Assembly (NCBI GenBank): GCA_023974075.1
Contig: JAMFTG010000073.1
Span: 868,001 to 932,000, forward strand
Direction: 5' to 3'
Length of the DNA stretch: 64,000 nt
Origin: Chaenocephalus aceratus
Lineage: Eukaryota; Chordata; Actinopteri; Perciformes; Channichthyidae
The number at the start of each line of letters is the position of its first letter. Positions within the stretch are counted from its first letter, which is position 1. The translations under genes were made by a program, and so were the position numbers. Shown piece after piece: positions 12,113 to 24,704 of this stretch. The notes below the pieces were generated by a model. It saw only the letters and a list, made by a program, of their open reading frames with translations, made no database searches and was not told where the DNA came from.

Positions 12113-13483
12113 TGAGTGACAAGCTTACAGTTAGTGAAGTAACACTTTTTTTTTGTAAGTCACAACCTGGCTGTTTCATTCAAACATAACGCTCCAAATG
12201 CTACTGTTTCCACTCGGACTTCAATACAGCAACACCATTGTTTGGTTTCCATGGTGGCGCGTCTCTTTAGTAGCGCGCACTCCTTTCCTGTAAATTACAG
12301 GTCCAGCCAGGCAAAACAGTGCACTTCTCTTTCCCGCACAACTGTGACAGACCATGGGGCTGGGTCAGCCACTAACATATTCATATTGCTCTTCTCAAAA
12401 AGAGAAATATGAACGTTAGTTTTTAACTGAAATGATCAAATAAAGTCAAAATGTTTACAAACATTGACCATAGCGTTCACCAGCCCCCACCCCCTGCCTA
12501 CTGTAGGCCTATGTTGAATATACTCTTTGTTTAAAACTAATTGGCCATTGGAATGTGTGTGTCCCAACCCCCCCCCCCCCTGTGATATCTCTTCTCCAGC
12601 AGTCTACAGACTTTGTGTTTGTGTTTGCATATTTATGCTGTCGCAGTTCCTAAATGACACGTTTACACCTTAAATCGATGTTTAAAATGAAAAGTAAACA
12701 TTCAGGGTTTTTATTAATGGTAATTTTCAGACTGTGAGTTGTTTAGTGGTAGCTCATATGGTCTTGATTATTGTGGTTAAACTTTTCGCTCCGTATTTGA
12801 TGGTACAGTAGTGGTGTCGAAATTAATTCGTCACTTCCTTTTCAGTTTTTTAATTATTGTTACGTCCTGTCTTTACACGTGCTTTAAAATGTATTGTTTA
12901 ATTCTACATATTTGTCATATAATAATCAAAATATATGTTTACATAGTCTTTGTCAGCATATTTTTGCCACGTTATGCACCCCTTGCTATCTTACAGTACA
13001 TAATAAAAGAGTCACATTCATGAAACTTGCTTCATTCATTGGTACCTGTCCTACAACTATACCCTAAAAAATGCTTGAGGGTGGAATTAATACAAACATC
13101 TTTTTGGGTGGGGTGCATTTTATGACAGGCCTGGTTATCACAATATGCCCCCCCTTGCTATCTTAGAAAATAAAAGTGTCACAGATTGATTAATTTAACT
13201 TCAATATAAAGAAAAACATCTTCTGTTGTAACAACAATAACATTATAAATAGTAACATAGCTGAACATGGTATTGCACATTTAGCTTTCAGTGTTACTGA
13301 CCTGAGATGTTTTTATTACATGAATTAAGGTGACTGAGGCTTTTTAACATAGACTTTTCAGTGTCCCACATTTTGCACAGAACTGTCCCACATTAGGAAA
13401 TGCAGATTGTCTGAGACAACTTGGCACTAAGAGTACTGATATGTCTACCATTTATTTTCTGAGTGTAATATCTGATGACATGT
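12113..13483. other. Noncoding; 5' member of a direct repeat flanking the LINE at 13484
   Basis: No coding frame is convincing. The phrase TTTACAAACATTGACCATA (about 12451) recurs near 18150. The block from CAACTTGGCACTAAGAGTAC to GTGTAATATCTG (about 13426-13475) recurs at 18240-18253 plus 19014-19060. A LINE is thus bracketed by partial direct repeats of its surroundings. The first copy lacks the transposon found in the second (see 18254). Confidence 0.5.
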
Positions 13484-13662
13484 CATCATTTCAGCGCTGG
13501 TTGTCTTGGTGGTGCCCAGCAAACAATGTGGGCTTCGTAAATGATTGGACAGCCTTCTGGGGAAAACCTGGTCTGATTAAGAGAGACGGCATTCATCCTA
13601 CTTTGGATGGTGCAGTTCTCATTTCGGCAAACATTTCAGGGTTTTGTCGACTTAATCCATGA
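13484..13662 (+). pseudogene. LINE ORF1 remnant: end of an SGNH/GDSL esterase-like domain
   Basis: The frame gives NVGFVNDWTAFWGKPGLIKR followed by DGIHPT and a stop after about 60 residues. The DGIHP block matches the C-terminal Asp-x-x-His catalytic box of SGNH-fold esterases found in ORF1 of CR1/L2 LINEs. The N-terminal Ser block is absent, so this is a 5'-truncated ORF1. It lies directly upstream of the endonuclease/RT remnant at 13777 in the same orientation, as expected for one element. Confidence 0.6.
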
Positions 13663-13776
13663 CAAACTGGAGTTGAGACCAGGAGGCGGAGTCGCAGTCT
13701 TACACGCTTATCTGCGCTCTGTCCTAGGCAGTCATCCATAGGAATCCCGAACCCAATAACATACCCAATATTAACG

Positions 13777-16700
13777 GTGTGTGTGTCTGCCCAAGGACAA
13801 TTTAAGGTAAAACCTAATAGAGGTGTCATACATAATAACCTAGTAAATGTAACAACTACTACAGTGCAACAAAACAAGAATATTAAATGTGGTCTCTTAA
13901 ACATAAGATCTCTATCATCTAAAGCAATATTGGTACATGATTTAATATCAGATTATAATATTGATATATGCTGTCTCACTGAAACTTGGTTGAGACATGA
14001 AAAATATGTCAGCATAAATGAGGCCACTCCACCCAGCCATATCAATACTCATTTTGCCCGAGGCACGGGCCAAGGAGGTGGAGTTGCAGCAATCTTTGAC
14101 TCAAGTTTAATTATCAACACTAAACAAAAATTAAATTATACCTCCTTTGAAAGCCTCGTTTTTAGTCTTACGCATCCGACCTGGAAAACTTTGCAGCCAA
14201 TCTTATTTGTTACAGTGTACCGTGAACCAGGTCCTTATTCAGAATTCTCTGAGTTTTTATCAACTTTGGTACTTAAAACAGATAAAGTAATTATCGTAGG
14301 TGACTTTAAGGGTGCGTTCACACCTGCCTTGTATAGTCCGGTTGAATCGAACCCTGGTGCGTTTAGCTGCTTGGTGCGGTTCATTTGGGTCGGTGTGAAC
14401 GCAGTCCGAGACCTCTTAAGTGAATTAAACAACCGGACTCTGGTCCGCTAAAATAGGTGGTCTCGGAGCGCTTGCTTGCGAACTCTGGAGCGGTTCATTG
14501 CTGGTGTGAACGCAGTCCGCACCAAAACATAGGAAGCGCAGTATTTACGTGTCACAAGAACGAGGATATCTTCAAAAATCTTTAGCGAAAGAGTCTTTCA
14601 AGACATCCGCGGTTGTTTAGTTAAAGAGTAAAGCAGAATGAAGTGTTGAACAGTGACGTGTAAAGTAAAAATGCTCCGTCAGCTACATAAAAGTAAGAAC
14701 ACCTGTCGTCGGTGAAACGCCCCTCCTCTGCAGAACGTCTCTCATGGATAAACAGGAAAAGAACACCGACAGGCTGATCAGGAGCCCGACGCGAAGCGGA
14801 GGGATCTAGATCGGCATGAAGGTGTTCTTTTCCTCATAAAGACCGCGCTGCTGCACATTATGCCGCTTATTACATGGCCACATTCTCAACAAAGTAACGA
14901 CATGACTCCCAATATTAATTGAAATGCTTTTGTGGATTTAGAAAATTATTTTATTGATTTAAAAAATAGTTGTATGTATTTACATTTACATGCATCCGCT
15001 GAGAAAAATAGTCCGTTGTTACTGTTTGAACTAACGTAGCAACGGCAGGAACTGCTTCGATAGCGTTTTTGAGGAGCTTCATGATTACAGATTTGAAAAA
15101 ATCGTTGCTTGCTTTAAAAGTAGCACAATTCATTATGTCAAACCTTGGGAAGTATCTAGATATCCCTGCCCTAATGCCAAAGTAACTGGCAACTGAATAT
15201 GTCTCGCCGTCTGACCTATGTCTGGACCGCTGCGTAAAAAGGAGGGTTTCTGCCCGTTACTTCTCCGCTGTTTTCTTGTCGCTCTTGTCTTGTCAGTTAG
15301 TTTCAGCCAAACTGTAGTCAACAAAGCCATGTAATAATGTTTTTTAACGGACGTTGTCTGATTATATAATCATATGTCTGTTGATCTCCAGACTAACAGC
15401 AGCATGAGAATAACCTGCCGAAAGTGCTGATGCTCCATGGCGGAGACTCCGCTAGAAGTTGCCGGGATTTGCGTTTGTACCCCCTTAATGTCTGACCAAT
15501 GGTTGAACAGCATTTCCGAGCACATGACTTGTGTTTAAAGTTTATAGTCCGTTTGAGTTTTGCCCGTGTGAACGCAAACCGAATCTTCTGAAAAATGAAA
15601 CAATGTAACAAACTGTGGTCTGGTGCGCACCAGAGAGCGGACTATTAGGTGTGAACACACCCTTATATTCATGTTGACGATGATAAAAATAGCCTTACTG
15701 TTCCATTTAACTCTATATTAGATTCTGTTGGTTTCTGTCAGAGTGTAAAAAAACCAACCCACTACTATAATCACACTCTCGACCTTGTTCTGACTTATGG
15801 TATTGAAATTGAGCAACTATTAGTCGAACCGCATAATCCTGCTTTATCCGACCATTTCTTAGTAATTTTTGAAGTACTATTACGAGACTACAAAGCATTA
15901 GTCAAAAGCTCTTGCAGCAGAAACCTATCTGTTAGTGCTATAGCCAAATTTAAGGAAGAGATTCCACCAATACTTAACTCGATAGCATGTCTGCATGTAG
16001 GGGAGGAAACTTATACAAAATGTACACCACCCCAAATTGATCATGTTGTTGATAGTGCTACAGATGCTCTGCGAATAAAATTAGACTCTGTTGCTCCTTT
16101 GAAAAAGAAGAAAATAAAACAACACATGGCATAATGCCGAAACCCGCAAAATAAAGCAAAAGTCGAGACAACTTGAAAGGCTATGGCGTTCCACTAAACT
16201 TGAAGAATCTCGTTTAATTTGGCATATTACTCTCAATGAATATAAGAAAGCACTGCGTAAAGCGAGAGCAGCCTACTACTCTTCATTAATAGATGAGAAT
16301 AAGAATAATGCAAGATTTCTTTTCAGCACTGTAGCCAGGCTGACAGAGAGCCACAGCTCGATTGAGCCTTCTATTCCCATAGCACTCAGTAGTAATGATT
16401 TTATGTGCTTTTTTAACGATAAAATTGTTACTCTTAGAAACAAAATTAATGACCTCTTGCCTTTGACCAGTATAGTGTTATCAACAGCTCCCGGAAACGT
16501 AAGTTCTAATATTACACTAGATAGTAAACTAAAATGCTTTTCAGCCATTAACCTTGAACAATTAAATTCAATGATTCTCTCTTCTAAACCATCAACGTGC
16601 ATGTTAGACCCAATTCCAACTAAGCTGTTGAAGGAAGTTTTTCCATTAATTAGCAATTCTTTATTAAATATTATGAATATGTCTTTATTATCAGGCTATG

Positions 16701-18094
16701 TTCCACAATCATTCAAAGTAGCGGTGATAAAACCGCTTCTTAAAAAGCACAACCTCGATCCAGAGGTTTTAGCCAACTATAGACCTATTTCTAATCTTCC
16801 GTTCCTCTCAAAAATTCTTGAGAAAGCTGTCGCAAAACAGCTGTGTGATTACTTAAAAAACAATGATTTATTTGAAGATTTTCAGTCTGGCTTTAGAACA
16901 CATCATAGCACAGAGACAGCTCTGGTTAAAGTCACAAATGACATTCTAATTGCCTCAGACAAGGGACTTGTCTCTATTCTTGTTTTGCTCGATCTCAGTG
17001 CTGCATTTGATACTATCGACCATGATATCCTATTGCAAAGACTAGAGCACTTAGTTGGCATACTGCTTTAGGCTGGTTTAGGTCCTATCTATCTGAACGC
17101 TCTCAGTTTGTACGTGTTAACGATGAATCTTCCACGCAAACCAAAGTTAGCCATGGAGTGCCACAGGGTTCAGTGCTCGGAAATATTTTGTTCACATTAT
17201 ATATGCTTCCGTTAGGCAATATTATAAGGAATCATTCTGTAAACTTTCATTGTTATGCGGATGATACTCAACTATATTTATCAATCAAGCCTGATGAAAT
17301 TAATCATCTAAATAAAATTCAAGACTGCCTTAAGGACTTAAAAACGTGGATGACCTTACATTTGTTGATGTTAAACACGACCAAAACTGAAGTTATTGTA
17401 CTTGGCCCGAAGAATCTACGAAACAAAGTATCTATAAAGATATACTAACTATGGATGGCATTAATTTGTCCTCCAGTGAGACTGTAAGGAATCTTGGTGT
17501 TATATTTGATCAGGATTTATCCTTTAACGCCCACATAAAATCAATTTCAAGGACCGCCTACTTTCATCTACGTAACATTGCAAACATCAGGCATATCTTG
17601 CCTCAAAACGATGCATAGAAACTAGTCCATGCATTTGTTACTTCAAGGCTGGATTATTGTAACTCCTTATTATCAGGGTGTAGAAGTCAGTGAAGTCGCT
17701 TCAGCTGATTCAAAATGCTGCAGCTCGTGTACTAACCAGAGTTAGGAAAAGGGACCACATTACTCCTGTTCTGGCTGCCTTACACTGGCTCCCTATAGAA
17801 CACAGGATAGAATTTAAAATTATTCTTCTCGCCTACAAAGCCCTTAATGGGCAGGCGCCATCTTACCTTAAAGAACTCATTATACCCTACTGTCCTATTA
17901 GGGCATTGCGTTCCAAGAATGCAGGGTTGTTGGTTGTTCCTAGAGTCTCTAAAAGTACAATGGGAGCCAGAGCCTTTTCTTATCAAGCTCCACATTTGTG
18001 GAATCAGCTTCCAGTTTGTGTTCGGGCGGCAGACACCCTATCCGTTTTTAAGAGTGCGCTTAAGACCTTCCTTTTTGATAAAGCTTATAGTTAG
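13777..18094 (+). pseudogene. L2/CR1-type LINE ORF2, broken (endonuclease plus RT)
   Basis: Endonuclease blocks begin at about 13880 (LLNIRSL, then LTETWL) and are cut at GDF (about 14300) by a 1.35-kb miniature transposon, resuming at about 15666 with NIHVDD. A stop follows near 16133. RT blocks run from about 16540 (NYRPISNLPFLSK, LLDLSAAFDTIDH), shift frame near 17070, continue with GVPQGSVLG and YADDTQLYL, shift near 17445, hit a stop near 17617, and end at 17690-18094 with the C-terminal HWLP and FLFDKAYS blocks. At least three frameshifts or stops plus the insertion make it inactive. It is far more decayed than the LINE at 7243. Confidence 0.9.
14310..15662. mobile_element. PIF/Harbinger-like miniature transposon inside the LINE
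   Basis: The left end GGGTGCGTTCACACCTGCCT and the right end in reverse (GGGTGTGTTCACACCTAATA) form the inverted repeat. The flanks are TAA (14307-14309) and TTA (15663-15665). Removing the element and one 3-mer restores the LINE endonuclease reading GAC TTT AAT ATT CAT. A TWA duplication is the PIF/Harbinger signature; the single-base difference would be a later mutation. The interior is noncoding and includes a copy of the 10850-11110 repeat. Confidence 0.75.
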
Positions 18095-18253
18095 GGCTGA
18101 TTAGATTCAGCCCCTAGTTTTGCTGATTAGGACACATCCTGGGGATTGTGTTTACAAACATTGACCATACCGTTCACCATCCCCCACCCCCCTACTGCAT
18201 GTTGATTTTTGACTTTGTTTAGAGCAGTGAATTCTCTTTCAACTTGGCACTAA

Positions 18254-19013
18254 TGGCGCATTTCCACTGCAGGCCTCGCTCGGTTTGGTTAGGCCTTATT
18301 AGGCCCGGCTCACTTTAATGCTGCGCTTCCATTACAGTTTAGGAACTGGGGTAGTTACTATAGTAACGCAGTGTAGGCGGAGCCGTGACGTCATCTTCAA
18401 TGAGAGCCCCAGAAAAACAACACAGTAGTTAGCTCTTAGCACTCAGAGCTCACAGCTCTTCATATCTATTCAGAAACTAGACAAAAGTTAAACAAGTACA
18501 AACCACAGACTGCCTGTTTCATGGCGAATACAGTCACTGGTTTATTTATGTCTGTATAGGCCGTTGTTGTGAGTGTGGACGGTCGGAGCATATATAACGT
18601 TAGCTTAGCCAAGCTCCATTTAGAAAACATGCATTTTAAAAGGGTTTTTCGCCTGCCGTCTGTCTGCAGACTTGTCAAAGCATTAATTCATTCATGGTTT
18701 TTACTAACCGGTATCAGTATGATGTTAATTCAGCATCATTTTGAAACGTGTATTACAATTAAATCACGGTCAAATATGTTCATCTTGTTGTAGTTGTAGC
18801 CCCCTTGCCAGCGATTCTCTCTCTAGTTTAGCATACTCAGCCCGACTCAGCCTGGTTGTTCCTGGCCCTAGAACCACGATTTAGTCAGGCCAGAAAAAAG
18901 GTGAAAAAGTAGCCCCGGGCCAAAACTAGGCCAAGTGGAAACGCAACCAAAAACGGGCCCCGCACGGCTTGGCACGCTTAAAGCGAGCTACCCGCTGCAG
19001 TGGAAACGCGCCA
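18254..19013. mobile_element. Harbinger-type miniature with an empty-site paralogue in the window
   Basis: The left end TGGCGCATTTCCACTGCAG and the right end CTGCAGTGGAAACGCGCCA are near-perfect inverted repeats. Flanks are TAA (18251-18253) and TTA (19014-19016). The same surrounding sequence occurs at about 13426-13475 without the element, reading CACTAAGAGTACTG straight through. This is direct evidence of the insertion and of a 3-bp TWA duplication. It is noncoding; an open frame on + near 18569 is not supported by any motif. Confidence 0.85.
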
Positions 19014-20528
19014 TTAGAGTACTGATATGTGTACCATTTATTTTCTGAGTGTAATATCTGCATTTTCTCTTTTGAAAAACTAAGTCTTAGTTTGGGAAAC
19101 TCATTTTTAATCACACACGTCTCCCCATCCCATTCAAATTCAAATTCTTGACTGGAAGGGCAGTGTTGCCTACATGTAAATCAATGGCATAATATATGCA
19201 TTTGAAAAGAAATAGTACCCCCCTCTGAGTGACTATCTGTTGACTTCACATCTTGTCACAAACCAGGGGACTTTACTTCCTGATTTTTGGAATACAAAAT
19301 AATTTATCTGTGTACGTGTTTTACTGAACGAGCATACTGTACTGTGATCTGCATGCACTTATCCAACATTTAATTAAAGTAGTGAAAACAAATAGTGAGG
19401 GGGTCCAAAATCAGCCAACGTGCTTTGTTTTTAATATTCATCACTATAATAATAAGTACATTATTCAAAAGTGTACATTAACTTTGGATAATAACACGGG
19501 AGAAACGGATCCTCTCTTTTCCTCTCCCCCTCTCTCTCTCTCCTGACAGCCCGTCAGTTTCTCATGCAGCTCGCCAAACAGTGCGCGGAAATAATATTAA
19601 TTATTTCACACAAAAAGGTTATGACAATATATGACTGTTGACGTACAAATAACACTGTCTGTCAATTGTGTAAAATAAAAGGATTAGATTACAACTTGTA
19701 TTTAGAAATACTCTGTTGTAATTATTGATGCATAAATGTGTTCATCCATTCAATGTGGCATCAACGAGTTTTGGTCGAGCCAAAGTGCTGTACATATAAT
19801 AAAAATACCCTACAGTAAAGACACTTTACAGCAAATACAACAGCACAATTTGTTCAGAATATCAGTATGACAATACGACACCCTCTGTCCTTAGACCCTC
19901 ACATTGTACAAGGAAAAACTTCCAGAGAAAAACCCACATTTCAAAGGGAAAAATGGGAGAAACCTCAGGGAGAGCAACAGAGGAGGGATCCCTCTCCCAG
20001 GATGGACAGAAGTGCAATAGATGCCGTGTGTAAATCGAAGAGATAATACATTTTACAGCGTAAGTAGACCGCATGACAAATAAAGAAGTGTAATGTAAAC
20101 ATTTATATTATTATTATGATTATTTAATATATAAAGACTATATATTATTGAATTACAAGGTAGCAGGCAGGAAGCTGTAAACTGGAGTCTGAAATAAGCT
20201 GCTACATCTGTACATGAGTTTATGACTGCCGCTAGCTGAAGCTTGGTTGCTAGGTTACTAGCTGGGTGTTCTCCGATAAGGGGCAGGGGGAAACAAAGTT
20301 AGTGATTACTGGTTCCATGTTGATTTATTTCAATACAAATTGTTGGGGGGAACTGAAAGGCTATTACCGTACTGGTTACTTTACAGCCCGGATATTTCCC
20401 CCAAAACACAGAAGTACCTTTCAAATGCGATCATTTTTAAGAACTTCTAAATCATATTTAAGACCTTTTTAAGGCCTTAAATTCAGATTATCAAATGTAA
20501 GACTTTTTAAGACCCCGCGGGAACCCTG
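19014..20528. other. Noncoding tail of the 15.5-kb insertion
   Basis: No gene. Bases 19830-20060 hold a stretch with GAGGAGGGATCCCTCTCCCA and GTGCAATAGATG, phrases familiar from interspersed repeats in fish noncoding DNA, though I cannot name the family. From about 20440 the sequence becomes the right subterminal region of the insertion, with repeated TTAAGACC/TTTTTAAG phrases mirrored at 5035-5070. Confidence 0.4.
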
Positions 20529-20997
20529 CTCTCTGCACTTCAACACACCTTTAATAAATACCCAAACAAAGCCAGACCCGACAGTCACATCCTCCAGTTA
20601 CTCCACCTCACCCTCACCCGCAATGAATGTTTTTAATAGTAACCAGTACCTCCAGCTGTGCGGTTGTGCTATGGGCCGCAAGTATGCTCCTGCGTATTCG
20701 GACATATACCTGGCCCATTGGGAGGAAACGGCCTTCATCAAGCTCACCCTCAAACCCCTCCTTTATGTCCTGTACCTGGACGACATCTTCGGCCTATGGC
20801 ACTACTCCACCTACAACTTCACGACTTTCATGGACACATTCAACTCTCATCACCCTAAATTAACATTCAAACATACCCTTTAACCCCTCACAGTAGAGTT
20901 CCTGGAGACCTGCATCTTCTTCTGTGAATCCAGCAACCTGACCAAAACACTGTCCACCAAAATGTTTTTTAAAGACAAGGACCAACATGCACAAAAA
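20529..20997 (+). pseudogene. Penelope-like reverse transcriptase, 3' portion
   Basis: It continues the frame lost at 4995. ALQHTFNKYP follows the second CTCTCT, then there is a frameshift near 20622, then LQLCGCAMGRKYAPAYSDIY and the catalytic block YLDDIFG (about 20775), a TAA at 20881-20883, and EFLETCIFF and STKMFFKDKDQHA up to about 20995. These are RT motifs of Penelope elements in the right order. The sequence is then cut by the left end of the Kolobok-like element, so the thumb region and the GIY-YIG endonuclease are missing from the window. It is dead by insertion, frameshift and stop. Confidence 0.85.
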
Positions 20998-21485
20998 ATA
21001 TGTTGTACTTATAGTGAAAACTAACCTTGAATGATGGGTTAGTAGACTAAAAGCTTTAGGAATCCAAAGTACAAGATATAATAAGTACCATGTATCAAGA
21101 TTGATGCAAAACAAGTGATATTTGACCTTTTTAGACAGATTTAGCAAAAACCTCTTCTGGAGCCATTTGGGTGGATTTTCCTTATCTCTGGCCCCCCTTC
21201 TCCGATTTTGACATGTGACATCTCTTTCTGACCGTTAGAGCCAATACAATCGAAGGGGAATCGTCCCGCACACACACATGTAAAAACAAAAAAATGGCGT
21301 CTTCGCGCCAGCAGTTTTGCTCCATAGTGGATTCACTTCAGCATCGTTTTAATGCCATAGAGAACCGCAGTGACGCGTCCTAAAACCCGGAAGTAAGTTA
21401 GCATTTTTAGCACTTCCGGTTCCTTCGTCAAAAAAGCAATGTATTTTCTCCATAGGGTTTTGGAAAATAGCTCGAAATAAGGTCT
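20998..21485 (-). repeat. Left terminal arm of the Kolobok-like element
   Basis: The outer half resembles 2590-2905 in reverse, and the inner half resembles 29960-30095 in reverse. It is interrupted after 21485 (AATAAGGTCT) and resumes at 25363 (GTGGTTGACACA) up to about 25404, exactly as in the unbroken copy at 29936-29990. Confidence 0.7.
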
Positions 21486-22142
21486 TCCCCAGTGAGATGA
21501 TAGTGAACTGTTCATGAACTTGTCATGAAAAGTTCATGAAATATTAGTGAACCATATTCATGAACAGCTCATAAACAGCTCATAAACAGCTCATAACAAA
21601 GTTGATGAACTGTTCATGAAAGTGACATGAACATTAAATGGCACTAGGGCAGTTCATGAACTACTCATGAAACTCCTGTGCTGGAATGGTTCATGAACAA
21701 TTCATGGAATATGGTTTTAGGCAGGTTCATGAACAATTCATGAAATGGAGTTTTCAGTGAGTGTGTAGGGATATTCAACCAAGAACATTTCAAGAATTGT
21801 TCATGAACATATCAAGAACCGTTCATAACAACTTCATGAACAGTTCATACCCAGTCACTGAATATAATTCAATGGCTGGCTATGAACTGTTCATGAACTG
21901 TTCATGTACATGAACTGTTCATGAACCACTGACTGTGGGTCAATTGGCAACCATAGAAAACAACAATTATGTCAATCACAATGGAACTTTACTCAAATTA
22001 ACAAACAAACAAACAAACATACATGTATACAGGTGGAGCACTACAATTAATCCTATCACTATTTGAAGCAGTTCTTGACACTCAGCTGCACAACATTTTT
22101 GTTACGGGTCCCAAAAGCTTGGGTACCACAGCAACAATAAAT

Positions 22143-22214
22143 GATTTCTGTAGAAAACAGAAAAGTGCAGCAGCAATAATTATAAACAGGATCCGGTTGA
22201 TCGTCTGGAATGCT
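22143..22214. repeat. 72-bp repeat, partner of 23538-23609
   Basis: Both copies begin CTGTAGAAAACAGAAAAGTG and contain GGATCCGGTTGATCGTCTGG, about 94% alike, in direct orientation 1.4 kb apart within the TTCATGAA element. The function is unknown. The edge at CTGTAG could read on the minus strand as an acceptor-type CTACAG. Confidence 0.6.
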
Positions 22215-22344
22215 TCTTATTCAAAATTCAAAGTACACAGATACATTCAAATAGCTGAACTTTACAAACATCACATTTCTCCATTTAAGTTATCTGTCTG
22301 TCACAGTCAATTACTGTATCTCAAGGAGAAATTCAACATAGTCA

Positions 22345-23160
22345 ATATAAATTATTACATTACATTGCATTTAGCTGACGCTTTTATCCAAAGCGACTTA
22401 CAATAAGTGTGTTCGACCAACAAAATACAAACTTGAAGAAAACAGAATCATATAAGTACATCAGGTTTCATAGAGCAAAAACATTTCAAGTGCTACTCAA
22501 CTGGCTTTAGGTAAGCCAGTCCATAAGTGCTTTGTTAATAGTTCTATTGCTCGAAGTGGAGTCGAAAGAGATGAGTTTTCAGTCTGCGCCGGAAGGTGTG
22601 TAAGCTATCTGCTGTCCTGATGTCAATGGGGAGCTCATTCCACCATTTTGGAGCCAGGATAGCAAACCCACGTGTTTTTGCTGATGGGAACTTGGGTCCC
22701 CCTCGCAGCGAGGGTGCAGCGAGTCGTTTGGTTGATGCAGAGCGGAGTGCACGTGCTGGGGTGTACGATTAACCATGTCCTGGATGTAGGAAGGGCCAGA
22801 TCCATTCGCAGCATGGTACGCAAGTACCATTGTCTTGAAGTGGATTCTAGCAGTTACCGGAAGCCAGTGGAGGGAGCGGAGGAGCGGCGTGGTGTGGGAG
22901 AATTTAGGAAGGTTGAAGACCAGACGAGCCGCTGCATTCTGGATGAGCTGCAGGTCGGATGGCACATGCAGGTAGACCAGCCAGGAGGGAGTTGCAGTAG
23001 TTTAGGCGTGAGATGATGAGAGCCTGGACCAGAACCTGCGTGGCTTTCTGGGTCAGCTGGGGACGCATCCTCCTGATGTTGTAAAGCGTGTATCTGCAGC
23101 AGCGGGTTGTAGCAGCTATGTTTGCAGTGAAGGACAGGTTGTTATCTATAAACACATAAC
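22345..23160 (-). pseudogene. 5'-truncated L2-type LINE, RT C-terminus and 3' UTR
   Basis: On the minus strand the pieces SRLNYCNSLLAGLP, then LQLIQNAAARL and LHWLPVTARI are the C-terminal blocks of L2 reverse transcriptase, with at least one frame change near 22940. The 3' end on the left reads in reverse CTTATTGTAAGTCGCTTTGG and ends in a TAATG-type microsatellite, a common fish LINE tail. The same tail occurs alone at 63525-63719. Confidence 0.8.
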
Positions 23161-23612
23161 GCTATCAAATAATACTTTCTATCAATATATCTATCTTTAC
23201 CAAATATAACATATTATGGAGATCACAAAAATACACTGTCAATGTTAATAAACAAAAAACAAGGCAATGTGCCTGCAAGACTACACTCAGGTAAACAAAA
23301 CATATTACCCGTGCGCAGCAGCTAACCTGCCTGCGAGCCTTCGCTCAGGTCACATTTACCCAGGTGCGGCTGAAGCCCGCGAAAATGGCATCTATTGTTG
23401 CCGACAGTTTAGTATTTTTAAAATACCGTTACTATGTCAAACATGCTCAAAACCTTCTGACACACTCTCCTAAACATCTCCAACATCATATCTAATTCAC
23501 ACAAGTTAACATCGATCATTTTCATTATGTACTGACCTGTAGAAAACAGAAAAGTGGAGCAGCAATAATTATACACAGGATCCGGTTGATCGTCTGGATT
23601 GCTTCTGAGGAG

Positions 23613-24704
23613 TAGAGATGGGCGAGTCATGATTCATCCGGATCATTAACCCGGATCCTAGTAATGAGCCGGTCGTGACGAGTCTCCCTCTCGATTAACC
23701 CGAGTCCTTTGAGTCCTACACCTGATGTGACGTAACAATTAAAACTATAAATTGCGTCACTCTTTACTATCTTTATAACGTGTACAATCACATTACAACG
23801 TTGTTGTATCCAGAGATCCAGCAGACTCGTCGCCATGCACGAATCAACAGCAAATTCAGCCCCTTCTCCGGCTCCCGCGAGAGTCCCGTGAGCCGTGAGT
23901 GAGCCGTGAGTCGTTGGACTCGCGGGAGCCGTGAGTGAGCCGTGAGCCGTGAGTGAGCCGTGAGTCCGCAAATCTCTGAGTCTGCTGCGACTCGTCGAGG
24001 GAGCCGTGGGACTCGCGGGAGCCGTGCGAGCCGGAGGAGGGGCTGAGTCTGCTGTAGATTCGTGCATGGGGACGAGTCTGCTGGATCTCTGGATCTGCTG
24101 CCTGCTATATGTTACGGCTCTGAGTCCTCGTAGGCTACTGGTCTCTCTCGATCATTGACCTGGATTCACGGATCCCGCGATTTTTCCGGCTCTAAATTAA
24201 GTTTCAGTGTAGACTTCTAACAAAATGGTCATGTTGTGCAACAGTCTCCTGTAATAATATCTGCATTTCCAATAAGGATCTTACTTGGAAACTCGTTTAT
24301 TTTGAACATGGCACACAAAAAGAAACAAATGATAGAAAATTGCAAAACAGTTAGAATATATAAAATGTAATTATATTATTATTATTATTATTATTATTAT
24401 TAAATGAAAACACAATTGTGCAAAATTAGCTTAAGTACAGGAACATATTAAAATAACTATATACATATAATGCACACACACACACATGTTTTATTAAAGC
24501 AAAAGACACTGTGGAGCGGAGGTTAATGTAACGTTAGTTTAATATGCTGGTTAAATGCAACAACTTTTCGGTTTCACCGGTAGGATTTCTACGGTCTTGG
24601 TCATGCTGACTCATATGACTCAAATGACTCGTATGATCCGGATCTCTTCAATGATTGACTCAGAAGACTCCGAGTCCATAAAATGATCCGGATTTGCCAT
24701 CTCC
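23613..24704. mobile_element. hAT-type miniature transposon, 1.1 kb
   Basis: The left end TAGAGATGGGCGAGTCATGA and right end GATCCGGATTTGCCATCTCC are inverted repeats with ATCCGGATCATT arms. The flanks are CTGAGGAG (23605-23612) and CCGAGGAG (24705-24712), an 8-bp hAT-type target duplication with one difference. Inside, 23885-24020 is a degenerate tandem of GTGAGTGAGCC units. Noncoding. Confidence 0.8.

Larger units (their letters stand above)
4996..20528. mobile_element. 15.5-kb nested insertion with CAGGGTTCC ends inside Penelope
   Basis: The left end reads CAGGGTTCCTGCAGG and the right end reads GCGGGAACCCTG, so the termini are inverted. The subterminal sequences also match, with phrases of the AAGACCTTTTTAAG type at both ends. 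It is flanked by CTCTCT at 4990-4995 and 20529-20534, and removing the insertion plus one CTCTCT restores the Penelope frame. The CAGGG terminus suggests hAT, but hAT usually duplicates 8 bp and only 6 bp match here, so the superfamily is open. No transposase was found. Only the outer few hundred bases look like the original element; the rest is younger insertions listed separately. Confidence 0.7.
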
